From JANMZO01 sp963763135 (lineage in GTDB: Bacteria; Actinomycetota; Acidimicrobiia; Acidimicrobiales; JANYDT01): a stretch of DNA of 64,000 bases. Location of the stretch: NCBI GenBank assembly GCA_963763135.1, contig CAVXNJ010000004.1, positions 1,116,001 through 1,180,000 on the forward strand. The letters are read 5' to 3'. Below the pieces are notes generated by a model that did no database searches, was not told where the DNA came from, and saw only the letters and a program-made list of their open reading frames with translations. The position numbers were made by a program, and so were the translations under genes. Of the stretch, positions 1 to 7,602 are shown one piece after another (the first letter of the stretch is position 1; each line of letters starts with the position of its first letter).

Positions 1-123
1 GAGGCGACATTCCGCGATCCCTCGATGACCCGCAACCAGCCGAGGTTTGACGACCACAGGTCACGCGGTGGATATGCCCGCGAAACGTGACCCTCGTGGC
101 GTGAACGGCGTCAGCCTCTCGAC

Positions 124-380
124 CCCGCACAAACCCATGCCCGAATCCGCCGCGACCACACTGATTCCAAAGAAACTGATATCGAAGACTTCGGCCGAAC
201 TCGAAAGTTCTGGCATCCGGTGGCGTTGAGCACGGAACTAAGCGCGCATCCGATCCGGGTTTGGCTTCTCGGAGAACCGTGGGCACTTGTCCGGCTGCCC
301 GACGTGAGGTGTTCGCTACCCGAGTCCGATGTCCGCACGCGCTTTATAGGCCCGGGGCGCGGCTCGGCGAGGCGGAACCT
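124..380 (+). pseudogene. Decayed N-terminal remnant of a Rieske oxygenase gene
   Basis: No intact frame exists here, but frame 1 at about 181-300 translates to a stretch containing RKFWHPVALSTEL and then RVWLLGEPWALVRL. This matches the N-terminal signature of the two intact Rieske oxygenases nearby (RRFWHPV in one, LLGEPWVLARL in the other). Shifting to frame 3 gives a Rieske half-motif RCPH at 327-338. No usable start codon precedes the conserved part in its own frame. The similarity stops where the converging GNAT-CNBD gene ends at 381, so the second Cys/His pair and the catalytic domain are gone. I read it as a relic of a third paralogue with at least one internal frameshift. The homology is judged by eye. 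Confidence 0.6.
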
Positions 381-1502
381 TCAGGCTTGTCCGGTAGAGC
401 CGATGGCTCGACTGTGTTGGCGCATCAGGCGTTCTGCGAGCGTGGCAGCAAGGTTTCGCATCAGCGTCGAGGCGACGCCCGGCGATGATGCCATCACCCG
501 ATCCAGCGTGCGATCCGAAATGGCGAGAACCCGCACGTTCGTTGCCGCGATCAGATCCGCGGTGCGGGCTCGTCCGAGCAGGAACGCGAATTCGCCGGTG
601 AGTTCACCGGGACCCACGATGGCCACCAACTGTCCGTCTCGCTGGACCTCCACGACACCCTCGAGCACCGCGTAGAGGGTCTTCGACGCATGATCGGATC
701 GGGCCAGGGCATCGCCGGCCGAGCACTCGATGACGAGCGCCTTCGCCAGCAGACTCTTGACCTCGTCTTCGCTGAGCCCCTCGAAAAGCGTGTGCCCTCC
801 CTCGGCAGCCCGGCGGTACTCGGCGAGTGTCTGCTCCTCGTCGACGTCGGTGCCCACCGATCGCGCCCCGCCGTCGGAGATGAGTGCTACGACGTCATCG
901 GGGCACCGCGGGTAGTCAGCAGGAAGAAGTGAGCAGAGGTACGAACCGATACTGTCGAGATAGGGACGGTCGCTCACCGCCAGCACGAGTGGAATGAGCA
1001 CGCCACTCGTCGCGTGTCCGATCACGGATTTGTAGCTTCGAAAGCCGATCGACCGGTAGAACGGCATGAGATGCGGTTCGCAGTCGCAGAACGCGAGGTG
1101 GATCCGATTCTCGATGCCGAACCGGGCGACCTCCAGGAGGAGGAGACCAGCGCAAGCGCCGCCCCGCTCTTCCGGGGTGACGATGAAGCGACTCAGAATC
1201 GCCATCTGCTCGGGCGCCATCGACTTTTCGAACGGCGCAACTCCGAACAACTCGCGGTTCTCGTCCGACACCGGGCCGTCGGCGAGCCAGTTCGCCCGGA
1301 GGGTCCCGAGAACCTCCCCGCCACGTTCGACGTAGAACAGCCTCGCCGTAGCATCGTCGGCATCGAAAAGCGTCTTGCGCTCGTGGTCGCACAACTCGGG
1401 GAGCAGATGCTGCTGCTCCCAATACGTCTCGTATCGGAACCGGAAGATGCGGTCGCGTTCCTCCTCGGTCGTAGCCTCCCGGACCTGCATGCGAGCTTTC
1501 AC
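381..1502 (-). CDS. GNAT-type acyltransferase fused to a cyclic-nucleotide-binding domain
   Basis: 373 aa. Residues about 5-170 resemble the GNAT / N-acyl amino acid synthase (autoinducer-synthase-like) fold: an N-terminal FRYETYW segment, a central ILSRFIVTPEERG strand-turn region and HLMPFYRSIGF, a typical GNAT C-terminal element. Residues about 238-350 form a CRP-type cNMP-binding domain (LFEGLSEDEV, then LYAVLEGVVEV, then GPGELTGEFAFLLG and RTADLIAATNVRVLAI). No DNA-binding helix-turn-helix follows. The start is GTG with AAGGAGG four bases upstream; an ATG five codons in is the alternative. Substrate unknown; cNMP-gated acylation is inferred from the domains. It is downstream of and co-oriented with the Rieske operon but 320 bp away, so probably separately transcribed. 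Confidence 0.8.
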   Translation of the reverse strand: MKARMQVREATTEEERDRIFRFRYETYWEQQHLLPELCDHERKTLFDADDATARLFYVERGGEVLGTLRANWLADGPVSDENRELFGVAPFEKSMAPEQMAILSRFIVTPEERGGACAGLLLLEVARFGIENRIHLAFCDCEPHLMPFYRSIGFRSYKSVIGHATSGVLIPLVLAVSDRPYLDSIGSYLCSLLPADYPRCPDDVVALISDGGARSVGTDVDEEQTLAEYRRAAEGGHTLFEGLSEDEVKSLLAKALVIECSAGDALARSDHASKTLYAVLEGVVEVQRDGQLVAIVGPGELTGEFAFLLGRARTADLIAATNVRVLAISDRTLDRVMASSPGVASTLMRNLAATLAERLMRQHSRAIGSTGQA

Positions 1503-1826
1503 ACCGCCTCCTTCGGGTCTCGCCGTGCCGGCTTGCGCAGCCGGTGCCCGCCCGTGCTGCGGTATCCGGTTCTGATCAGGCGCGTCGTCGCCGAGTGTAA
1601 AAGTACGCCGCCTGGACGCAATTGCGTCGTGTCCATATCGTCCTCACTCCGTCTCTGAAGTCGTGAACGCGAACGTAGTCGATGGCAAGACATTTGGCCC
1701 GGGCGAGCGGCACGTGCGCTCGCCTTCAATGAATCACTCGCCCCTGACGCTTCGAGGTTCCTTGAAAGTTACGAATGTGAGTCCGGTTCGTGCGTTTCGA
1801 ACGGTCGCCGTACAACCGTCGGAGCC
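1503..1826. other. Intergenic region upstream of the GNAT-CNBD gene
   Basis: About 320 bp without a convincing gene. It holds the ribosome-binding site and presumably the promoter of the GNAT-CNBD gene, including a 14-bp palindrome listed separately. Nothing else was recognised. Confidence 0.5.
1615..1628. promoter_or_regulatory. 14-bp perfect palindrome, possible operator
   Basis: GACGCAATTGCGTC is perfectly self-complementary and lies about 115 bp upstream of the GNAT-CNBD start. Its position suggests a dimeric regulator site for that gene. No regulator is identified. Confidence 0.35.
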
Positions 1827-2885
1827 TTACCCCTTGACGAAGTAATCAGCCATCAGCCGACGCCATGACAGGGACAGGCGATCCGCCCTCGTATGCACCT
1901 CAAACGTTGGATCGAGGTTCAGTTCCATCGTCGTGAAGCGCTCAAGAATGTTCAGGTCCTCCAGAAGGATCACATCTTCGTCGTCAGCCACCTTCTGAAT
2001 GTGCGCGGGATCGTGAGCGAGATCATCCCGTGCAATCAACTTGTAGACGCGAGTTGCTCCGTTACGAAGGGGCTGACACGCATACAGAATCCAGAACGTC
2101 CCCTGGGTCAGCGGGAACGATAATCTAAGCTCACATATGAAATTCGCATGACCGATCTTCGTGACCGTGTGAGGTTGCACCAGTGGGTGATCTCCGGTCT
2201 CCACGAGCGGATCATCGTGATTCTGGTACGGAGCGTCGAACGAGCTGAAAACTGAGGAAGGACCCCGTTCGATCGGCGGGTTGCCGACTTCGTTCGCTCC
2301 ATCGACCCCGAATGTCGCGGCATGGACGAAAGGAAAATGGGCCGCGTCCATGAAGTTGTCTATCAGTTGTGCCGCGCTGACCGGTGTGGTTCGCGTTTCA
2401 CAAACCGCGGTCGCGAAGCGCGGATCGTGCCATCCATCGAACGAGGGGAGCGGGGAGTGCGGCTCATCGGGGGCCACGAAGATCAGTCCGAACTGTTCCA
2501 CGACGGCAAACGCCGGGCTGACACATGCACGGGACGGCAGGGTGGCGTTGGATCCAAGTGCGGGGATCTCCGTTGCGACCCCGGCACTGTCGAATCGCCA
2601 ACCGTGATAGCCACACTGAAGTTCGTTGTCGACGATCTTTCCGGCGGAGAGGGGAGCGCTGCGGTGCGGGCAGCGATCGGGAAATGCTCGCACTTCAGCG
2701 CCGAGCCGAGCGAGTACCCAAGGCTCTCCGAGGAGGGTCACCCCAACGGGTTCTTCCCCGACCTCGTGGCTGTGAGCGACGCAGTGCCATGCCTTCCGCA
2801 GAGCCAGCGACTCGTTGTCGATGACGGTCACCCGTGTGCGGGTGTTCGCCCCAGGGGGCGTCGGGTCGGGTTCGGTCGCGTTCAT
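1827..2885 (-). CDS. Rieske [2Fe-2S] aromatic-ring oxygenase, alpha-type subunit (B)
   Basis: 352 aa. The Rieske domain is intact: C72-P-H74 and C91-G-Y-H94 bind the [2Fe-2S] cluster. The catalytic domain carries NFMDAAHFPFVH, with H183 and H188 as mononuclear iron ligands; the carboxylate ligand is expected further on. Size and layout fit the vanillate O-demethylase / phthalate dioxygenase group, which hydroxylates or demethylates aromatic or alicyclic acids using electrons from a separate reductase. No ferredoxin or reductase gene is in the window. The ATG has a GAGGA ribosome-binding site. It follows Rieske A by about 110 bp on the same strand and is probably co-transcribed with it. Substrate not predictable. 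Confidence 0.9.
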   Translation of the reverse strand: MNATEPDPTPPGANTRTRVTVIDNESLALRKAWHCVAHSHEVGEEPVGVTLLGEPWVLARLGAEVRAFPDRCPHRSAPLSAGKIVDNELQCGYHGWRFDSAGVATEIPALGSNATLPSRACVSPAFAVVEQFGLIFVAPDEPHSPLPSFDGWHDPRFATAVCETRTTPVSAAQLIDNFMDAAHFPFVHAATFGVDGANEVGNPPIERGPSSVFSSFDAPYQNHDDPLVETGDHPLVQPHTVTKIGHANFICELRLSFPLTQGTFWILYACQPLRNGATRVYKLIARDDLAHDPAHIQKVADDEDVILLEDLNILERFTTMELNLDPTFEVHTRADRLSLSWRRLMADYFVKG

Positions 2886-2959
2886 CGTGGTCCTCGTGAG
2901 GGGCTAAGAAGATCCGACAGCGTTCCTGCGGCCGACAGGTCTCCGTTCACGGAATCAAT

Positions 2960-2995
2960 CCTGAGGCAGCCATGTTCCCTGAGGCAGCCATGTTC
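2960..2995. repeat. Perfect tandem duplication of an 18-bp unit
   Basis: CCTGAGGCAGCCATGTTC occurs twice in direct succession (2960-2977 and 2978-2995). It sits in the spacer between the two Rieske genes and touches the stop codon of the upstream one. It looks like a recent slippage duplication. Confidence 0.9.
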
Positions 2996-4145
2996 ATCCG
3001 GCAACGACTTTTGGGAGTTTGCCGAGCAGCGCGGCAAACTGATCCGGAGTCTCGACGGCCAAAGCGAGGTCCCGCAGGAATCGCCGATAGTCGATGGAAA
3101 CCCGATCAGTACGTACGCTTAGTTCAGCTGCCGGTTCCAAGGACAGCGCCGCGGGGACCTGGTTGCAGACCACCGGCTCGTCCTCGGCGAGGATCTGATC
3201 CTGAAACCGGAGGTGTTCGGAATCGTCTTCGTCGAGCGCATCATTGCGGCTCACAAACCAGAACGATCGGGTTTCTTGCATCGTGACGGGCGATGCGGTC
3301 ATCCACAGAATCCGCTTCCCGCCACTGCGTTGCCGGAACGTTATCTGAACAGTGAGTGGCATGGCCATCACGTAGTCCTGTGATCCGAAGAGTGCCCGTC
3401 CGTCAGCGTCCATGTCAGGGGACTCGTAGTGAAACTCCAGCGCACCGTTGACTCTCTCGATCTCGGGAAGCGGAGGCACCGGCTCGTCGCGTCGCCCCAG
3501 GCTTCCGTCGTGGACCCAGGCAAAGTGCGACAGGTCCACAAAATTCTCGACGCGGCGGGCCGCACCCACCGGCCACGTATATGGGCGTCCGGACAGGACC
3601 CGAAGCCCAGGATCCGGCTGGTTCGGTGTCAACCATGCGGCGCATGGCGGCAACTCCGTTTCCACCGAATCGTCCAAGCGCACCCACACCATTCCGTATG
3701 CCACCTTGGCCGAATAGGAGGAGACACAGGCCCGTGAAGGAATCGGTCCGTCGGGCATGGCCGGAATGTCGACACAACGACCCGCGGTGTCATAGCGCCA
3801 ACCGTGGTAGGCGCATCGGAGCGTGTCCCCATCCACGGCTCCCACGGAAAGACGGGTCGAGCGGTGGACGCACCGATCGGCCAACGCTATGGCCCTGCCA
3901 TCCGCGGTTACCGCCACGGCCAACTGAACCCCGAGGAGCGTTACCGGACGCGGACCGACCGCACCCATGCCATCGCTCTGCGGATCGTAGGGGTCCCGCG
4001 AGTCGGCAAGTTCGTTGACCGTACATACCGGATGCCAGAACCTCCGGAGTGCCGCTTCGAACATCGAATCCACGGTGACCGAGGGATCCCCAGACATCGA
4101 GTCCATTAAGTCAACGGGCGTTCGAGCGACGTCGGTGTAGCTCAC
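2994..4145 (-). CDS. Rieske [2Fe-2S] oxygenase, alpha-type subunit (A)
   Basis: 383 aa from a GTG whose GTGA overlaps the TGA stop of the amidohydrolase by four bases, implying translational coupling; the frame extends further upstream, but only inside the amidohydrolase gene. The Rieske cluster is bound by C92-V-H94 and C111-A-Y-H114. NFVDLSHFAWVHDG supplies the His pair of the mononuclear iron site. RRFWHPV near residue 35 is the motif shared with the remnant at 124-380. Family members are monooxygenases or demethylases of cyclic carboxylic acids. It differs clearly from Rieske B, so the pair probably acts on two steps or two substrates. Confidence 0.9.
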   Translation of the reverse strand: MSYTDVARTPVDLMDSMSGDPSVTVDSMFEAALRRFWHPVCTVNELADSRDPYDPQSDGMGAVGPRPVTLLGVQLAVAVTADGRAIALADRCVHRSTRLSVGAVDGDTLRCAYHGWRYDTAGRCVDIPAMPDGPIPSRACVSSYSAKVAYGMVWVRLDDSVETELPPCAAWLTPNQPDPGLRVLSGRPYTWPVGAARRVENFVDLSHFAWVHDGSLGRRDEPVPPLPEIERVNGALEFHYESPDMDADGRALFGSQDYVMAMPLTVQITFRQRSGGKRILWMTASPVTMQETRSFWFVSRNDALDEDDSEHLRFQDQILAEDEPVVCNQVPAALSLEPAAELSVRTDRVSIDYRRFLRDLALAVETPDQFAALLGKLPKVVAG

Positions 4146-5365
4146 CAGTCGGAGTCGTCGAGAGCAGGGCCCCAGGTCTTGCCGACGGTCGCAAAACTCG
4201 GCATCGGACCGGCTTCGAACCAGGTTCCGTTGTGAACGCAACCCACGGTCGCCAGGGCTTTGTCGGTCATCACTGTCTCGTTGCCGTCGCTCAGGCCGAT
4301 ATCGCCTTCAATGATGCGGAGGACACTGATCTCGGCGGGTCGACCAACACTAAGTACACCTAACGTGTCTCCGTATCCGATAATCGAGGCGGGGTTGCGG
4401 GTAACCATGGCGATGACGTCGTACAGGTCGACGCCGAGCGCCCACACCTTCGACATCGTCTCAGCCAGCGTGTAGACCGGCCCATTGATGTTGAACACGT
4501 TCAGGTCGGTGGAGATCGTGTCGGGAAGGTATCCCTGGTCGAGAATACGACGGGCTTCCCGGAATCGGAAGTCGGTTCCCGAATGGCCGATGTCGAGTTT
4601 CACGCCTCGGTCGACTGCATCGCGGAACTCGGGAATCGCTTTTCCATCCATGCCGAGCATGCCGCCCCCGCCGCGGAAGGCGTGTGTGATGATGTCGCCA
4701 CCTCGAAGTTGACGAAGCAGAGACGGCGTCGAGATCACCGGAGTGTGGGGGAATCTACCGAGGTGAACCATGATCGGCTTGTCCGTTGCCGCCTTGGCGG
4801 CATCGAGAAACGGCGAAACTTCGGGATTTCCGGTGTGGCAGACGCGGACTTTGCACCCAACGAGCACGTCGGCATTTCGTTCGAGCGACGCGGCAAGAAG
4901 ATCGGGATCGAGGTTACGCAGGTCGTTCGCGATCTCGAGCTTGTGGCAGATGAAGTCCTTGGTCGCGAGATACAACTGGTTTGGATCGATGAACGCGAGG
5001 ACCCGGGTCTTGGTTGCGGGATGGTCGATGACAGCTGCTCGAGCCAGATCAAAGGTGGCCACGCCACTCGTGCCGCCGTCGATGATTGTCGGCACACCCA
5101 TGCCCACACCCACGTCATCGGCCTTCACACAAAAGTCACCGAGCCCCGGAAAGACATGGGCGTGGAGGTCGATGAGCCCGGGAACGACAAGCTGTCCTGA
5201 CACGTCGATACAGCGGACGTTGGGTTCGGCGGTTTTCGCCGCTACTTCCGGGGATCCAAGGGGGTGAATCCCGACAATCACTCCGTCTTCAACGACAACA
5301 TCGGCGACAATATCGGTCTGCGACGCGGGATCGATAACCCGTCCACCAGTCAAGATAAGGCTCAT
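4142..5365 (-). CDS. Amidohydrolase-superfamily metallohydrolase (dihydroorotase-like)
   Basis: 407 aa. The start MSLILTGGRVIDP is typical of cyclic amidohydrolases. Metal-site landmarks are LIDLHAHVFPG (HxH), MVHLGRFPH, ITHAFRGGGG and the late ISTDLN aspartate. The pattern resembles the COG3964-type group (Atu3266/EF_0837-like), members of which hydrolyse acyl esters such as acetyl-mandelate; this placement is from memory. The annotated ATG follows a TACGTT -10 box by 6 nt, indicating a leaderless mRNA. It is the first gene of the operon with two Rieske oxygenases, suggesting it opens a ring or removes an acyl group so that an aromatic or alicyclic acid can be oxidised, or the reverse order. 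Confidence 0.85.
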   Translation of the reverse strand: MSLILTGGRVIDPASQTDIVADVVVEDGVIVGIHPLGSPEVAAKTAEPNVRCIDVSGQLVVPGLIDLHAHVFPGLGDFCVKADDVGVGMGVPTIIDGGTSGVATFDLARAAVIDHPATKTRVLAFIDPNQLYLATKDFICHKLEIANDLRNLDPDLLAASLERNADVLVGCKVRVCHTGNPEVSPFLDAAKAATDKPIMVHLGRFPHTPVISTPSLLRQLRGGDIITHAFRGGGGMLGMDGKAIPEFRDAVDRGVKLDIGHSGTDFRFREARRILDQGYLPDTISTDLNVFNINGPVYTLAETMSKVWALGVDLYDVIAMVTRNPASIIGYGDTLGVLSVGRPAEISVLRIIEGDIGLSDGNETVMTDKALATVGCVHNGTWFEAGPMPSFATVGKTWGPALDDSDW

Positions 5366-5371
5366 TCTTCC

Positions 5372-5377
5372 AACGTA
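5372..5377 (-). promoter_or_regulatory. -10 box for the amidohydrolase-Rieske operon (leaderless)
   Basis: TACGTT on the minus strand ends 6 nt before the ATG at 5365, the spacing expected when transcription starts at or next to the start codon. Confidence 0.55.
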
Positions 5378-5458
5378 GGCCGCGCGTGTTTCCGGAGGGT
5401 TTCGCTCGCGTTTGCGTTCGCAGTCGTGTGTGTTCCCGGGGGAAGCGGCGCTGGCCCC

Positions 5459-5464
5459 TAAAGT
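5459..5464 (+). promoter_or_regulatory. -10 box for purE (leaderless)
   Basis: TAAAGT followed by 7 nt and the ATG of purE. No Shine-Dalgarno sequence is present. Confidence 0.6.
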
Positions 5465-5471
5465 ACTGCGC

Positions 5472-5999
5472 ATGGTTCAGACCGGTACTGACAGCGGCCC
5501 AACGGCGCACGCGGTCGTCGCGATCGTGATGGGTTCAGCGAGCGACTGGCCCACGATGCGTTTCGCATCGGAGATCCTCGCCGAGCTGGGAATACCTCAC
5601 GACGTGCGGGTCGTGTCGGCTCACCGCACACCAAAACTCATGGCGGAGTTCGCCGAGTCGGCGGAGGCGAAGGGGATCGAAGTCATTATCGCCGGCGCCG
5701 GTGGTGCAGCACATCTTCCGGGCATGATTGCGGCGCAGACACTCGTTCCGGTTCTGGGCGTGCCCGTGAAGTCGAGCATCCTCAATGGGGTCGACTCGCT
5801 GCTCTCGATCGTGCAGATGCCCAAAGGGATACCGGTTGGCACGTTGGCGATCGGCGATTCCGGTGCGGTCAATGCCGGCCTGCTGGCCGCCGCGATCGTC
5901 TCCACAAATCGGCCTGAATGGCGTGAGCGCCTCCGTGCCTGGCGGGACGCCCAGACCGATGCGGTGCTCGCCAACCCCGACCCCCAACCAGCGCAGTAG
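5472..5999 (+). CDS. purE: N5-carboxyaminoimidazole ribonucleotide mutase PurE
   Basis: 175 aa. Class I PurE converts N5-CAIR to CAIR in de novo purine synthesis in the cytoplasm. Diagnostic elements are MGSASDWPTM near the N-terminus (phosphate binding), VVSAHRTP (catalytic His) and GAGGAAHLPGM followed by TLVPVLGVPV. The ATG was chosen because a TAAAGT box lies 7 nt upstream and the conserved domain begins about 15 residues later. It overlaps purK by one base (TAGTG), so the two are translated as a pair, matching their sequential reactions. Confidence 0.97.
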   Translation: MVQTGTDSGPTAHAVVAIVMGSASDWPTMRFASEILAELGIPHDVRVVSAHRTPKLMAEFAESAEAKGIEVIIAGAGGAAHLPGMIAAQTLVPVLGVPVKSSILNGVDSLLSIVQMPKGIPVGTLAIGDSGAVNAGLLAAAIVSTNRPEWRERLRAWRDAQTDAVLANPDPQPAQ

Positions 6000-7111
6000 T
6001 GGCGGCTGTCGTGAGCCAGCCAAGCCAAGATACGCCGACGGCTACGAGCCGGGAACATACGCTCGGGATCCTCGGCGGTGGTCAATTGGCGAGGATGATC
6101 GCTCTCGCTGCCCGGCCCTTCGACATCGCCTGTGTGGTCGTCGAACCGACCGGTCCGAATTGCCCTGCGGCCCCAGTGGCCGAGGTGATCGTAGGAGCGT
6201 TCGACGACAGGGGAGTGCTTCAGCGACTCGTCGAACGTTGCTCCGTTGTGACGATCGAGTTGGAAGCGGTACCGGTCGAGGCCATTTCCTGGCTGGCCGA
6301 GCGGGTTCCGGTCCGGCCGGGAGTTGAAGGCATACGAGCGGCGCAGGACCGGTTGCTCGAGAAGCAGCTGTTTCGCTCGCTGGGGATTCCGACGGCCCCG
6401 TTCGACGACGAGGTTCCAGCGGACTCTCCGGCCATCGTGAAGACGCGTCGAGGAGGGTATGACGGCCGCGGTCAGATTCGCACACGAACGGCTGACGAGC
6501 GAACCGCCGCCCTTCGTGAGCTTCCGGACCCGATCGTGGAAGGACTCGTCACGTTTCAACGCGAGCTTTCGTTGGTCGCCGCCAGGAGCGTCAGTGGTGC
6601 GATCAGTTGCTACCCGCTCGTGGAGAACGTTCACGTCGACGGGATCCTCCGGGAGACCATGGCGCCGGCCCGGGTAACCCCCGAATTGCAGTCACAGGCC
6701 GAGCACATCGCTCACCGCCTTCTGGAACATGTCGGATACGTCGGAGTAATAGGAATCGAGCTGTTCGACGTTGACGGAACGCTTGTCGTCAACGAATTTG
6801 CGCCTCGGGTGCACAACACCGGCCACTGGACCATCGAAGGTTCGGCGACAAGTCAGTTCGAACAACACGTGAGGGCGGTGATGGATCTTCCCCTCGGAGA
6901 CGTCGCAACCCGGGGAGCCTCAACGATGATCAACGCCATTGGCACTCTTCCCCATTTGCTAAGTGTGCTTGCTATTCCCGGGTGTCATATGCACGCATAT
7001 GGTAAGGAAAATCGACCAGGCCGCAAGGTTGGTCACATCACGGTGACCGCCGACGATCGGGCGACGGTCGAAGATCGGGTTCGACAGCTTCGGAGTTCGA
7101 CGAACCACTGA
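5999..7111 (+). CDS. purK: N5-carboxyaminoimidazole ribonucleotide synthase PurK
   Basis: 370 aa, normal length for PurK, which carboxylates AIR with bicarbonate and ATP to N5-CAIR, the substrate of PurE. An N-terminal GILGGGQLARM motif starts the preATP-grasp domain. ATP-grasp landmarks include IVKTRRGGYDGRGQ, FQRELSLVAAR and VVNEFAPRVHNTGHWT (metal- and substrate-binding loop). The GTG at 5999 overlaps the purE stop; a second GTG at 6010 is possible, leaving the exact N-terminus uncertain by a few residues. Confidence 0.97.
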   Translation: MAAVVSQPSQDTPTATSREHTLGILGGGQLARMIALAARPFDIACVVVEPTGPNCPAAPVAEVIVGAFDDRGVLQRLVERCSVVTIELEAVPVEAISWLAERVPVRPGVEGIRAAQDRLLEKQLFRSLGIPTAPFDDEVPADSPAIVKTRRGGYDGRGQIRTRTADERTAALRELPDPIVEGLVTFQRELSLVAARSVSGAISCYPLVENVHVDGILRETMAPARVTPELQSQAEHIAHRLLEHVGYVGVIGIELFDVDGTLVVNEFAPRVHNTGHWTIEGSATSQFEQHVRAVMDLPLGDVATRGASTMINAIGTLPHLLSVLAIPGCHMHAYGKENRPGRKVGHITVTADDRATVEDRVRQLRSSTNH

Positions 7112-7172
7112 AAGGTATCTGGTCCCGACACTATGGGGGCGGTTGCACCTCGACAACAGTAGAAGGGGAGCG

Positions 7173-7178
7173 TACCGT
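7173..7178 (+). promoter_or_regulatory. -10 box for the VOC protein gene (leaderless)
   Basis: TACCGT ends 6 nt before the ATG at 7185. A purine-rich AGAAGGGGAG lies further upstream but is too distant to be an ideal ribosome-binding site. Confidence 0.5.
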
Positions 7179-7184
7179 GACGCC

Positions 7185-7571
7185 ATGAGTGACATGACAT
7201 TGCTTCAAGTGGCACAACATGCAGACGACCTTGGTCGGGCTGAGGCGTTTTACCGTGACATGCTCGGTTTGCCGATTCTCGGTCGATTCGATCCGCCCGG
7301 ACTCGTATTCGTCGATCTGGGCAATGCACGAATGCTGTTAGAGGCAGCAGCGACACCAACGACGCTCTACCTGGAGGTCGCCGATATCGAAGGCGAGTAT
7401 CGACGCCTCATGGATCAGGGTGTGCATTTTGAGCACGGACCGCAACTCATCCATCGCCACGACGGCACGTTCGCGGCGAAAGGGTTGGAGGAGTGGATGG
7501 CGTTCTTCCGCGACAGCGAGCACAACCTCATGGCGATCGCCGAGCGACGACTTCCGACTACGACCGATTGA
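7185..7571 (+). CDS. VOC-superfamily protein (glyoxalase / bleomycin-resistance fold)
   Basis: 128 aa, one vicinal-oxygen-chelate domain. It starts with HADDLGRAEAFYRDMLGLP, the usual VOC opening, followed by GLVFVDLGNARMLLE and TLYLEVADIEGEYRRL, and ends FFRDSEHNLMAI, the segment that supplies a C-terminal acidic ligand or hydrophobic wall. Such small proteins dimerise to form a metal or ligand site; functions range from isomerases to drug binding, so substrate is unknown. The ATG was preferred over upstream codons because of the -10 spacing. It is convergent with the next gene and shows no operon link to purEK beyond a 73-bp gap. Confidence 0.85.
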   Translation: MSDMTLLQVAQHADDLGRAEAFYRDMLGLPILGRFDPPGLVFVDLGNARMLLEAAATPTTLYLEVADIEGEYRRLMDQGVHFEHGPQLIHRHDGTFAAKGLEEWMAFFRDSEHNLMAIAERRLPTTTD

Positions 7572-7602
7572 ACGAACGGCGACGGAAGCCCGGTCCTGAT
7601 CG

